A stretch of 64,000 bases of DNA from assembly GCF_958979055.1 (NCBI RefSeq), contig NC_084896.1, positions 27,018,001 to 27,082,000 on the forward strand, given 5' to 3'. The DNA is from Alnus glutinosa. Its lineage: Eukaryota; Streptophyta; Magnoliopsida; Fagales; Betulaceae. Below, in pieces: positions 11,006-22,800 of the stretch; positions within the stretch are counted from its first letter, which is position 1, and every line of letters starts with the position of its first letter. Position numbers and translations under genes: made by a program. The notes under the pieces are model-generated. The model saw only the letters and a program-made list of their open reading frames with translations, was not told the origin of the DNA and searched no databases.

Positions 11006-11900
11006 TATATTTATGATCCGAAAAAACTCAAATTTAACCTGAAAATACGAATTACTCACTCTAACTAAATAGAATTTGTTATAGCCACCATGTCATATCA
11101 TAAAATATTATAAATTTGATGCTTCTCGTTGTGTACTTATCATAGCCACGGTGTCATTTGTCCTACAATATGATAGCACACGTGGGATACTTATCAAGAC
11201 GATAAATGCAAAGCTAATATTTCGACGTGGCAAATTCATTTGCACACACCTACCTCTCGACACAATAATTTTTTGCAACCACTTTGCATGAAACTGGTAT
11301 TCTCAGATGTGTGATTCACGAGCAAGCCTATAATAAATCATTCTTCCTATTAAATTAGGATATATACCTTCAAAATCTTCCGGTATGGGCCAGTCCCGAG
11401 CGAAACTCGCCACTCAACCTGATTCTTGGAAGGGCAGGAGTATGTATGTATGTCCTTGGAAGACTAATGTCCTCACAAAATTTTAAAATTGCTTTCAAAG
11501 TTTTAAAATTTATGATTATTTTATAAAATGTCACCCAAAACTAAATTTTTAACCCTAGCCTTTCATGTTTTAAAATTTTGTCTCCCCACCCTTAAATATC
11601 TAGTTCTGCATCTGCTGATGGGAATGGGTAGATGAAGTGGCCCTGCTTTTAAGGGGTTTCCGGCCATTAAAAAAAATAATTATCATATTTTGAAAGCGAA
11701 AGCTGGTAGTACAAAATTTGAAGAAATATGCTTTTAGTAGAATACCTTAAGAATTTATAGGCAATGTTAAAACATTGTCACAAGTGTGAATGATTGATAT
11801 AACATAGCTGAGTGGTTGAGCCCAAATCCACATACCTAAGTTTTGAGTTGAGTGATGTTCTAACATGCTACATTATGGTTTCACTAAAAGTTTTCGGTTT
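10610..11900. repeat. Diverged repeat unit, copy D
   Basis: This is the fullest uninterrupted copy of the unit. It contains the first block (10,640-10,850), a (TA)n run (about 10,973-11,000), the second block (11,080-11,290), the tail shared with copy B ('cgagcaagcctataataaat', 11,318-11,337) and the end shared with 2,690-2,880 ('gaatttataggcaatgtta'). It supplies the empty sites for the insertions in copies A, B and C. No gene is seen. Confidence 0.7.
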
Positions 11901-12813
11901 CAATATTTATCCTTAATTTTTATCCGAATAATTTTTCAACAGTTCAACTTATCACATTGAATAACCAACTTGAGACATACGCCATTAATTAACATGCATT
12001 CTAGTGAAATATTCGCAACATTTAAAACGGATTCAACAACCTGCTAAGAATATGGTAGAGATGAAAGAAGATCTTGTGTGTTCATTGATACCATTTTCAT
12101 TGATTATGCCAGCCGGCTGCCTTTTATTTACCCCATGTATTGATTCTACTCTTGCCCACCATTGGAAAACAGAATCTCCCTTTATTAACTATTTTTCATA
12201 TTAACCATTAAATTTGTATAATTTATTTGAAAGAAAAAAAAAAAACAGGCAATTATATAAATTTGTGGTGACATTTCGGAACTCGAATTTATTTATTTAT
12301 TTATTTTTTAATGATGAACTTGAATTTATGCTTTCTCATATAATCTGTGTAAAGCTTATATCATCCACTATGTATTTTGTGTCAAGTAATGAGTCGGTTA
12401 TTGATTGCTAACAATTTTTTAAAACTAATGAGCTTTTTGGGAATTTTTACTGGTTTGAGCATTCTTTAAGTCTCGTTTTAGAACCTATTTTAGATTGTTT
12501 TGAACACATTTTAGTGTTTTCAACCATTAAAATTCATGAACTTAAAATAATACCTATTATTACTACCAAAACAATATTGACTATCTTGAATGTGATCTCC
12601 TTAACATTGCATGCATGTGCATGGAAAGGGAGGTTTTTTTTTTTTGTTTTTTTTTTTTTTTCTTTCTAATTGAAAAGGGAAAAAATGGTTACAGAAGAGA
12701 ATCTTTTTCACCCTTCGTCCAGATGAAAAACAAAATAAGAAATCCTATTTATATGGAGGAAATAATAAGATTGAATGTTTAATAATAAGAAGCTAAGCGC
12801 CCTTAACCGGGAC
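11900..12813. other. Intergenic, nothing recognised
   Basis: Two adjoining plus-strand ORFs (12,004-12,204 and 12,214-12,411) show no domain, no codon pattern and no splice context, and I do not call them. A T-rich run lies at about 12,633-12,660. Confidence 0.5.
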
Positions 12814-12816
12814 TAA

Positions 12817-13122
12817 GGGTCAGTTTGGATTTACGATTTCAAAAATTGCAATTTTAAAATGTGCGATTTGAAAAAGTGATTTTAAAAATGCAATTAAACA
12901 TTTGGCAAAATCACAGCTTAACCTTTAAAATTGCAAGTTAGCCTTTAAAATTCTGCATTTAAAAAAAAAAAAGGCATTCCATTACTTGCGATTTGAAAAA
13001 ACAGTTTTATGCGTTTTCAAATAGCAATTTTTTAAAAACACAATTCTAAAACGATTTATATTCTGTAATTTGGTTTAAAATCGTACTTTTTTGTTTATGA
13101 AATTACAATTTCAAACATACCC
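12817..13122. mobile_element. Tourist-like (PIF/Harbinger) MITE
   Basis: The ends read GGGTCAGTTTGGAT and, inverted, GGGTATGTTTGAAA, and TAA is duplicated at 12,814-12,816 and 13,123-13,125. A 3-bp TAA target and GGG-x-x-GTTTG ends fit the PIF/Harbinger superfamily. The roughly 306-bp body is full of self-complementary words such as 'ttgcaattttaaa' and 'gcgatttgaaaa', and has no coding capacity. Confidence 0.8.
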
Positions 13123-13633
13123 TAAATTTTTTTTTTAATAAACAGATGTGTCATAATCACGTGGAAGTGAATCACTCACAAAAACAAGTGGTCAACCCCA
13201 GTGCATACGCCATGCTCAAAATAATAATAGAAAAAAGAGGAGTGCATGTGAGAGCCCTTGGTCCCATAATCACATGCACCTCCATGTCTTGTTGCTTGGC
13301 ATTGGCCACAAACACCAACTTATTATTTTTAATATCCATAATATATGTATTATAAATCGGATTATTCGATTATTAATCGTTTTTGTCAATTCCTAAAATC
13401 GTTAACCGCAATCAACTTAAACGTGCGGTTATGCGATTATCTATAATTATGTAATTAGAAATTATTAACAATCATTAATAGTTAATAATTAATAATCAAT
13501 AATCGTCCCACTTATAAACATAACATTGGCTAACAAATACGAGAGGGAGGACATTAATAAATAGGAAAATTTCTAAATGTCGAAGAGAAAGCGATTCATA
13601 TATATAGGAATACTTCTAGAAAAATAATTAAAA

Positions 13634-13791
13634 CACTCACACTACATAACAATGATACAACACTAAGATACAATAGAGTGGGGTCCACTACATAACAATG
13701 ACACAACACCAAGGCACAATGGAGTGGGACCCACACATGGACCCCACTCTATTGTGCCTTGGTGTTGTGTCATTGTTGTGTAGTGTGAGTG
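13634..13791. mobile_element. Small foldback element with a duplicated arm
   Basis: 'cactcacactacataacaat' at 13,634 is answered by its inverse ending at 13,791. The left arm occurs twice in direct orientation (about 13,634-13,686 and 13,687-13,737, sharing 'actacataacaatga'), whereas the right arm (13,738-13,791) is single. The transcript would form a near-perfect hairpin of about 50 bp between the second and third arms. Target duplication is not clear. There is no coding content. Confidence 0.7.
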
Positions 13792-13889
13792 TAAGGATCA
13801 CTCCACATTCGAAATAGAGACCTCCACTTCATGAGACGTAATTCACAGCCGATTGAACTACCTCTTGAAGACTATTTGTAGGTAACTTA

Positions 13890-14372
13890 ATGCGTTTGGC
13901 TCGTAGTGATATTCAATATTCGAACCGGGTTTTTATTCAAAAACCCATACCCGGATCCAAGTTGAATAAAACCCATGGGTCACTTGAATAAAGTTTGAAT
14001 AACCCATCATATATTTTTTTTAATTATTTTTTACCATACCAATCATTATACACAACTTTTCATACAATCCAATCATTTCCAATCATTTTATACTATTATA
14101 AAACACTTTTTTAAAACCCATCATATTTTTTTTTTATTATTTTTTACCATACCAATCATTATACACAACTTTTCATACAATCCAATCATTTCCAATCACT
14201 TTATACTATTATAAAATACTTTTTTTCAATCTTCCAAATTCAACACCCAAACACATATTCAAAAGAATTTAAATTATATTCAACATCCAAACACATTTTC
14301 ATTGTCTTGAAATCCGTGATCAGATTCTGAATATTATTCATATTCGAAATATTCGATACCCAAACGCACCAT
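13890..14372. mobile_element. Non-autonomous inverted-repeat element with internal 114-bp duplication
   Basis: The ends read GCGTTTGGCTCGTAGTGATA and, inverted, GCGTTTGGGTATCGAATATT, typical of small plant DNA transposons with GTTTGG termini. Inside, a 114-bp unit is present twice (14,003-14,116 and 14,117 to about 14,225), both with 'cccatcatat' and 'caatcatttccaatca'. The superfamily is uncertain because the target duplication is unclear. Confidence 0.6.
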
Positions 14373-14840
14373 TCAAACATGATTTGCTTCATGTTTGACT
14401 ATAGAAGTATGAGGAGTGATCTTTACCCTCACATTACGAATTCCTCATCCCCTCTTACATGGACATGGCATTAAAAAAAAAAAAAATACCTACAAAAAAA
14501 TTAGAGAAATGATTCAATTTTTTTTTATTATTATTATTATTATTATATATATATGATTAAATTTGTGGGATTATTGCAAACCGATCAAGAAGATTATTTT
14601 TTCAAGGAATGTGGCTCACAGCTGGCCTCATATGTATTTGGCTGAAATAGCCCGCGTTTCATGCACGTTTTAATAAAGAATGTGATGGGCACATGCTTTA
14701 ATTGTCTGAACAGAAAGACAGCTGTGAATGATATGACATCGTCTTATCCTTGAATAAATTAAAGAAAGCAAATAAATATAACATCAATTTTTGTGATTAG
14801 TTTAAATTATAAATTATTTATGTCATACTAAAATGAATGT

Positions 14841-15323
14841 TCCGTTTGTTTAGACGTAAAATGTTTTTAACATTTTTTAATGTTTAGAGGAGGTAAAAAT
14901 AATGGTCAACGAAAATCATTTTCAATTTGATCGTAAAAGTTTCTTTAATTTTGGAAAACTGTAAATCGTTTTTCGAATTTAAACTCTTCATTCTTGCATG
15001 CACATTTGTGGGAATCCGCCACCGCCGAACATTGAAATTTGTTGGTAACCCGAGTCTATTACTGTAGGTCTCAAATTTTGGTATCCAATTGCCGAAAATT
15101 TGGTGGCACTCATCGAATTCTGATGATAACGTCAGCCGTCGAAATTTGACCGTACTGGTCAAATTCCGGCCAATTTAGCTATAATTCAGCAACAGTTGCC
15201 GAATTTCCCTTTTTGCTGTTAGTGATTTTTTCATACAAGTTAAACGCCGAGAAATATTTTTAGGAAAATAATTTCATCCAAAATATTTTACAACGAAAAT
15301 CATTTTATGTTGAAACAAACGGA
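14841..15323. mobile_element. Non-autonomous inverted-repeat element upstream of the VOC gene
   Basis: TCCGTTTGTTTAGACGTAAA at the left is answered by the inverse of 'ttatgttgaaacaaacgga' at the right end. The interior is moderately GC-rich (about 15,000-15,180) and non-coding; the minus-strand ORF at 14,884-15,162 has no recognisable domain. The element separates two stretches (14,580-14,760 and 15,740-15,830) that are continuous upstream of the DUF247 relic at 7,360-7,600. It was therefore probably inserted into the ancestral upstream region. Confidence 0.65.
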
Positions 15324-15785
15324 GCAGAATTCAGAAGTCCATGCCAAGAAAAAAAATTAATTCTTAAAGCCAAATTCCGATAAAACATTAGTCTAATTTT
15401 TTTTAATTAGTATTTTCTTTGTCTCTACATTTTAGAAGTGCTCTTATTTATTTCTTTCTGTATACTTTTAGAAATGTTTTTTTTTATGAGAAACGATTAT
15501 TTTCTTTTTCCTGTTATATTCTCTCATTCTTTTTTATTTTTAAATTACTATTAAATTTATAGGGATTCTATGAATCTTTTATACTAGTCTTACAATTAAT
15601 GGTAAATTTTAAAAGTAGAAGGAGGATGATGTATATCACCCATCACATTTCTTTCTCTCTTTCTACCTTTTTTTAAAAAAAAATAAAAATAAAAATAAAA
15701 ATAAAATAAAAATAAAAATTAATAGTTTTTGCTTTTAAGTAATGTCCCGTACACATTTGTACGTACAGCATAGTCTTCTGCTTTC

Positions 15786-15791
15786 TATAAA
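15786..15791 (+). promoter_or_regulatory. TATA box of the VOC gene
   Basis: TATAAA lies 54 bp before the start codon at 15,845, followed by a short GA-rich leader (15,823-15,840). The position fits a core promoter with a leader of roughly 25-30 bases. Confidence 0.6.
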
Positions 15792-15844
15792 GCTCGTGAT
15801 AGTGTGAGTTGGTTATACAGTATTAGAGAGAGAGAGAGATAGAG

Positions 15845-18350
15845 ATGGGGGAGATTGTTGAAGAGGAGGAGATACAGTGGTTGTCTTCTTTGGGTTCAGC
15901 TTCATCTTCATCTTCATCAACAACAATGCCTCTACTGTCTTTGAATCATGTCTCATTTGTTTGCAAGTCTGTGAGCAAGTCTGTCAGGTTCTACGAAGAT
16001 GTCTTGGGATTTGTACTCATCAAACGCCCTTCCTCCTTCGACTTTGAAGGAGCTTGGTATGCCTTAATTCTCACCTGCTTTTTCTACTGTTTTCCTTTCT
16101 CTCTTTTCTTTGATTTTCTGGGTTTAATTACTTGCTTTCTCAAAAACTTTTGGGGTGTTTATGCGGGCAACCCAGAGGCCAGATCTACTTGTTTGCTCAC
16201 TTTTGATGGTCCTGCTTGGCTAAAAATTCAGTAACTTTTTAGGTTTTAAGTTAATAATGATTTACCGATTATCTCAGAAGTTTAAACTAAATAATAATAA
16301 TAATAATAATAATAATAGTAATTTAGTTATAAATAATAAATAATAAATCAACTAAAGAAGGTTGAAAGAATATTTGCTCTGACTTACATCAAAAGTTGAA
16401 GCAGATAAAAAATTATTTAATTTATATTTTAACAATAAATTTTTAACCATTTGCTGTTTTTTAAATTCTAATATAATAGAACAGGATTATGCGAGCGTGT
16501 GCTTCTACCTCTTTATAATTTAAATTCCTACCCATTACTTTTCTCATTACTTTAATTAATGCATAATTATTTGTGCTTCACTTTTTGACACATGCATTCA
16601 CCTCACAAGCCATCAAATCAGTGTGTGCGCATGCTGATTTATTTGTGTATATTCTGTTTATTCTTCTTTCTTTTTCTATTAGTCTTTTTAGACCATCAAT
16701 AATTTAACATGGAATTAGAAATGAGAACAAAAATATCTTGAAGCTGAAACAAAAACAGTCTTTGTTGATCGCCTCTCATTTAAATTAAATATTTTAAATA
16801 TTGAGAATCAATTGCCAAGGAAAAGTTTTATTTCACACGAAGAGAGTGTTAGAATATTAATTACCTAAGTAATGTTACTTTTTACACCTATTTTACACAT
16901 GTTAATGTATCATGATTTAAGTGGCTTTTTTCGCATGTCATTCAAAAAAAAAAAAAAAACACTTTATATTAGCCGGTGTGAAAAAGTAGCATTGCTCTTA
17001 ATTAAAAAATTAATCAACTATATATTTTCTATGGTTTAAATTTTTAAATTTAACATTATTATTATCATTATTTTCTTCTCTTTTTTTATTTTTTTTCTTT
17101 TTTTTGGTGGGGGGTGTTTGCGAAGTCTGGTACCCGCTTGGTAGGGCTATTTGCTTTTTTTTTATTAGCCATGTGAACCCCAAAACTAAAAGGGGTTCTT
17201 TAATTAGGTTGTTCAAGTATGGTATTGGCATACATTTGCTTGAGTCAGACAATGTCCCAACAAAGAAGGGGACAATAAATCCAAAAGACAACCACATTTC
17301 ATTCCAATGCTCAGACATGAAGGTCCTTATGCAGAAGCTGGAGGAGATGAATATAGAGTACGTTACAGCAGTGGTGGAAGAAGGTGGAATCACAGTTGAT
17401 CAGCTCTTCTTCCATGACCCTGATGGATACATGATTGAAATATGCAATTGTCAAAATCTCCCTGTTCTTCCACTTTCATCATGCCCTCTCAAGCTACCAA
17501 AAACTACTACTAAGATCAGCATGTCCTTTCCATTTTATGGTAGGTTTGATCTGCCGTATACCATTTATTTGCTTGTTTGTTTACATGTTTTTGCTAAGAA
17601 TGTGTGTCGCTGTGTGTGTTATTTCATTTTAATTAGTAGAACAGTAGAACACCATATGACAATGAGATTGGCTAACCTCTGGTGAAAAAATCATTGGAGA
17701 TTCCCCTGAGGAAAAATACTCCGTTGAAAAAATATCTTGAGTTCTCCCTCGATCATCCCATTTCCTCCGTTTATTTGTTCATTGGAGGTAATAAGCCAAA
17801 CTCTATGATGTTAATTACCAAGCAAAACTTTTTGAATGCCATTTGGTCCGAAGCTTACTTGTCCTAAAAGTTTAAACTGATTTGAAATTATTGATTTAAT
17901 CCTTTAATTAATATTTTAACACTTCCTCTTAATAAGGGATGCCCAACAAGGTTTGAAATCATGATCTTTGCTTTGATACTTTGTTAAATCACCACTTACT
18001 CTAAAAGTTTAAGTTTATAGGAACCGGTGAATTTAATTATTAAATTAATATTTTAATACTCTCTTTTACGTGTAGGTTTAAACTCTCACTTAACAAGTGA
18101 GACCCACACGTGAGAGAGCTTTAGAATGTTAATTAAATAATTAAATCAATCATTTTCTATTTATTTAAGCTTATAAAAAGCAATAAATTTAATAATTTAA
18201 TTAATATTCTAACATTATATAGAGTTGCATGCTAATTAAAGTATAAATGTAAATGCAGGCAAGGGAAGTAGAGAGGTGCAATGCTCTAGACGAGCTGAGG
18301 CATTGATGATGGAGAACTTAATGGTGGATATGATGAACATTTCTTTTTAA
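15845..18350 (+). CDS. Glyoxalase I-like VOC superfamily protein
   Basis: Three exons are deduced from splice sites: 15,845-16,056, 17,208-17,539 and 18,259-18,350, joining in frame to 211 residues. The protein resembles the small plant glyoxalase I-like (VOC) proteins. An acidic and Ser-rich N-terminus (1-28) is followed by one VOC module (about 31-155) starting 'LNHVSFVCKSVSKSVRFY' and closing 'QLFFHDPDGYMIEICN'. His35, Glu83 (or His80), His100 and Glu148 sit where the family places its metal ligands. The C-terminus ends 'MMENLMVDMMNISF'. Whether it detoxifies methylglyoxal or has another substrate cannot be read from sequence. No plastid signal is evident; cytosolic location is likely. Reading through intron 1 or intron 2 gives early stops, so splicing is required. 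Intron 2 contains TRIM-like repeats. Confidence 0.88.
16057..17207 (+). other. Intron 1 of the VOC gene
   Basis: GT at 16,057 and AG at 17,206-17,207. It is AT-rich with an (AAT)n run near 16,290-16,315 and no nested gene. The first 178 bases stay in frame from exon 1, which produces a spurious 129-codon ORF. Confidence 0.8.
17870..18240 (-). repeat. TRIM-family LTR fragments in intron 2 of the VOC gene
   Basis: Three LTR-like segments with words such as 'tttaattaatattttaaca' are interleaved with internal words ('gtgagacccacacgtgagag', 18,099-18,118, and 'ctttgatactttgttaaatc', 17,973-17,992). The second contains a degenerate primer site adjoining an LTR end on the minus strand. It is the same family as 43,605-44,057 but more eroded. 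It lies wholly inside the intron 17,540-18,258. Confidence 0.65.
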
Positions 18351-18724
18351 AAGATTGCTTAGGAGTGATTGATGCAATTTTCCCAAAAGCTTTTTCACGA
18401 AATTGTTGTTTGTGTACGTTGTGTAAAGAAAGGGTTAAACTGTTAAAGCTTTGTAGTGTGAGAAAAGTGAACAGACAGTCTTGCTCTTGGTGGTGGGAGT
18501 TTTTGTAAGCTTTGCTGTGATAAGAGCTGGTTATTTAAGCTTTATAATGTTGCATTTTAGTGCCATAAATTGGTTGATTTCATCAATTTTCTGTCAATGA
18601 TCTCTTCGGTAGAGCTGGTTATTTTAAAAAACATACTATTTGAAAGTTAAACTGTAATTTTATTAAGTACTTTCATTACATTTTAAAAAATTAGATTTGT
18701 TGGAAAGTCACATTGCATAGTTCT

Positions 18725-19174
18725 GGAAAGGTTAATTGGGATACTGCAGTAGACAGACACAATTGAAGATGGGTATTGGTGTTATTATGAGAAATAGTTA
18801 TGGGTAAGGTACTAATTACGCTATCTGAACCAAAAGATTACATTATTGCTCCTAATATTGCAGAAATCATGGCGGCGCTAAGGATAGTCCAATTTTATAG
18901 TGAATTGGGTTTCTTTAGAGTGATCCTAGAAGGTGATACTCTCCAAATAGTGCAGGCGCTTAAAAAGAATGTACGAAATTTGAGTACATATAGACATCTC
19001 GTTGAGGACACTCAAGAGATTTTGAATAGCCTACAAAGATGGCAAGTTAATCAAGTTCGTCTTAATTTGAATGGTGCGGCTCACCTGCTAACTAGGAAAG
19101 CATTATATCTTTATGAGGAGCAATGTTTACCTGAGGAAATCCCCCTCTTGTATTTCAGATACTATTGCGTTTGA
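18725..19174 (+). pseudogene. RNase H domain relic of a LINE-type element
   Basis: An open frame (18,800-19,174, 124 codons) has the plant retroelement RNase H pattern: 'IAEIMAALRIVQF', 'GFFRVILEGDTLQIVQAL' and 'NGAAHLLTRKAL'. These match the helix around the second catalytic acidic residue and the 'HxLA' tail, here 'AHLLTRKAL'. The N-terminal strand ('VNWDTAVD' at about 18,730) is in other frames, with at least two frameshifts before 18,800, so the first catalytic aspartate is not joined to the rest. There is no reverse transcriptase nearby. It is most likely a dead fragment between two real genes. Confidence 0.7.
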
Positions 19175-19189
19175 GTGCAGTACTTAAAT

Positions 19190-19856
19190 GATTTTAATAA
19201 AATATATATATATATACTATTTACGTTTTAAAATCACTAAACTAATCAGACACTAAAAATTGTGGAACTTCCACAATATCCGGCCATTCCATTGTCCTTT
19301 GCCTAAAATCTGAAGGGAATATTATATTGTAATTTACTGCATTTGAAAATGAATAGATTACACCGAACATACAAAATTACTATCAGGATTCAACTAAGTA
19401 GTAGTTACAATCTTCTGTTGCCCTCTCGATGTCTAAATTACACAAAAAAAAAATGGTGTCAAAAGGGAATTTCCCCACAGAATGTTGTTCCATCCATTCC
19501 ATCAAGATCAACTCACTTTTTGACATATTTGCGAGTCACTGTAAACCTTTCACCCTGTCGCCAACAGCCATCGTGTATCTTCCAATCCAATTACGTTACA
19601 ATAAGCTTGTGTTCTAGGCAAAACTTTTCCTTGGGGATCAACAAATCAATAGGTGTCTTTGAAAAATCTCACCTCACCACCTTCATTAGGAGCCTTCACA
19701 TTCTTCACAACAAGAACTAGCAGCTTTCTTACCCAGAAGAATTCACAACTTTTCTATCATTAATGCTGGGGGTGAGAGGGCGAGGGCGAGGGTGAGGCGG
19801 CTTAGCAGAGGTTAGTGTAAACAATAATACAGAGGAATCACCCATTGGTATGCATT
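19190..19856. other. Spacer / 3' flank of POLLUX
   Basis: This interval probably includes the 3'-UTR of the minus-strand gene ending at 19,857. A (TA)n run lies at 19,203-19,215 and a G-rich run ('gagggcgagggcgagggtga') at about 19,775. The overlapping plus-strand ORFs (19,343-19,720) show no domain. Confidence 0.5.
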
Positions 19857-22800
19857 TCATTCGTCCGATGAAATGACAACAAAAACATCATCAAGGCACC
19901 ATTTTCTTCGTTCGGACTTCGGTGAAGGGTTAATTATGGCACGCTCTGTATTTACGGAGCGATAGCCAATCACAATTTCCCGCCTTTGACGACCCCTAAT
20001 CATTATATCATAAAAGCAGAGCTCCTCCTGGTCGAATAAATAGAATTCTGCAGGCTTGATACACATCTCATTCCCCTGCAATAGAAACAAGTCAAACACA
20101 CAATTCTAATTTTCTAGATTTAAACTTCAATAGGTTATGATCAGCAATAGCATGAACTGGAGCTCAATTAAAAGGTTGACAAGTTGAGCATCGGTGACCC
20201 CACTACATGACTGAAGTTGATATGAAAAGAGCAAACAAAGCTACATTCACCCAAGATCTTATTATCTTTGTGGAACAAATAGTAATGGAAACAGTTCACT
20301 TGTTGGGCAAAATGGAGTCAAACCCATTGTGTCACCTGTTGGGAAATATGGAATCAAACTAATAGTCTTATTTTGTTCCTTCTACTCCAATAGAATGTTA
20401 AAAAAATAAACTGGGTCATATTTGATGCCCTCTTCCTAGGTTGTATAGCCACTTCTATCCTCTCTCTAGAAAGGCAAAATTATTTTTCAGATAAGTAAGC
20501 CTTTGTTGACTACTGAAATCACCTACTATTATCAAAGACATTGTTAGGTTCCTTAAAACGTAAAAAACTGGGGATGTGGTGTGAAAGAGTACCTCCTCTG
20601 CAAACAGCTCCTCAAGAACACGGTTTATTTGTTTGTCTTCAGCCACTGATGCTAGTGCCATACTGATGAGTTCATTTGATAGCACATAGTCACTGATTCT
20701 TGATACTGATACCAGGTTTCTAGTCCTAGAATCCAGGATTTCACTAATTATTATTGATGTGTTTGAAGCTTGCTGCATTTCACGGATCCAAGAGCTATGA
20801 GAGAACCCAGAAAACCGTAAAGAAGGTGACTTTGTATCTCTGAATGGAAGACGCTTTGACTGCAGTCCATTAAATAACAAGCAGCCTTTATCACTAGTTA
20901 GAAGTAACAAAATCCAAATAAACTTAGGGTTTGATATGCTTATAAAAGTTCAGGTTGTGCTATAAACACAAGGGAGAATGACAAACTAAAGACATGTTAA
21001 CACTAAAACGAAGTAAAGTAATTTTAGCTACCTGTATATCTCGGATAAGGAGAAGGGTGGCAAGAGATCTTGAGTCCGAATGCACGATTGAGTCTTCCAG
21101 AGATTCATCTGCAAGAATTAATATCTGTCCATTTAGAGTTAGTATTTTGTAATAAATTAAAGACAAGAAAATTCCAAAAATACTTATATTAATGCTTGAA
21201 AAAGAAAAGAAAAAAAAAATCTTGATTGGAAATTAACTACCATGCTACTTGAAATGTTGTAAGTAGCTTGTATAAGTTAGGATGTGTGAAGGTGGCATTG
21301 GGGCAGCTAGTTTTAATTTCAGCAGAAGTTTCTTGTGGCTATCAGCATGTTTGAAGGAAGATTGGTTTTCCGTGATGAGTGTCAGAACAGATTCTAACAT
21401 ATGACACCAAAATTCCAGGTTCATGCATTTTGCAGTTTATGACCCATATTCTGCAAAATGAGCTGCGGTCACATATTTCATTTGGATAGTGGCATGAGAG
21501 AAGATTATAACCACAGGTCACTTGATTGGCAGGATGCAGGTTGTCACTTGGTGATCTAGAAATTCCTTTGCCTTCCCAAGGTGTGAAATTTTAGCATCTA
21601 TCTCATTTTGGACTGCTGCCATTAAATGATTTTTTTCCACTAAACTTTCTATTCGTCACCAACATATTAATTTCTACCATTTGAGGCTTTCCATGTGTCA
21701 TTTTAACCATTTTTTTCCAACAATCAATTCAGAAGGCTTCTTAGATATTCAGTCAACTAACCGTTAGGCCTAGCAAACCTCTATGTTCTCTTAACCATCA
21801 TCAAGACTCGCCAAATTTACATGAATGTCTAAGAAGTCTTCTTTGACAAGCCTCCATATATTAGAATCCTAGTGTTGTTTCGGCTCCATTGATATCTATC
21901 AATCTCATGCATCAGTATGGCCATAAAACTCTTACCATGAGCCTAAGCTGCATATCATGATCTTTGCCCTTTCAAAACCCAACTTTACACATCAAACACT
22001 TGCGATCCAGCCTCAGCACTTTTTATGTTCTTTCAGGGTTGGTATGCTAACACGTGCACGCGCACAGACATAGGAAGAGAGAGAGAGAGAGAGAGAATAT
22101 AAGACTTACAGAATCAAAAGTCTCTAAAGGAAGATTCTCTAAATGCCGTCGAATGACAGCATTTCCCTCACGGTGTACGAGTTTTATGTTCTCTAATCTA
22201 GATATTTCAAGGCCACCATCAGTAAGCTTCTTCTCTCTCTCTTTCTCTGGAACCTCATTAAACATCCACAGTTCTGAACCTGGAGCCAGAAATGCCTCTA
22301 GAACCTGAAAAATGGCAGTGCAGACCTTAGATCAAGTTGGAGCTCCATTTTCAAGGATTATGTGGAGATTGAGCAATTATTTTTTCTTCTTCTTGGGGGG
22401 GGGTTGCTAAGCATGCATGAGCAAATTACCAGGATCATATCATCAATGTCTCGGCGCCAGCCACAAAACAATATCTTCTCAGGGAATTTTGGGGGGTCAG
22501 GTATTTTTGGAAAAAGCCCGCAATGTACCTGCAGGATGGAAAGCATCAATGAGATAAGGAAAGACAACTGAAAAATTATTTCTTCAGCAAACCATCAAAC
22601 ACGATGAGAATAAGACATTTAGGAGAAAATATAATAGAAATCACGCTCAATGGTTCCTGAAAAAATATTTTTACTGTTGATAGGAAATTTCAACCAAGAA
22701 ATTTTCTCCATTCCACAAAAGAAAGGAATGACAAAGTATGTTCCATTTAACCATCTGGTTATCCATGAACCAATTTCTGTCAGCCTATAAATATACATGC

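Noticed and set aside
12004..12411. Two adjacent short ORFs
   Set aside because: No motif, splice context or conservation signal.
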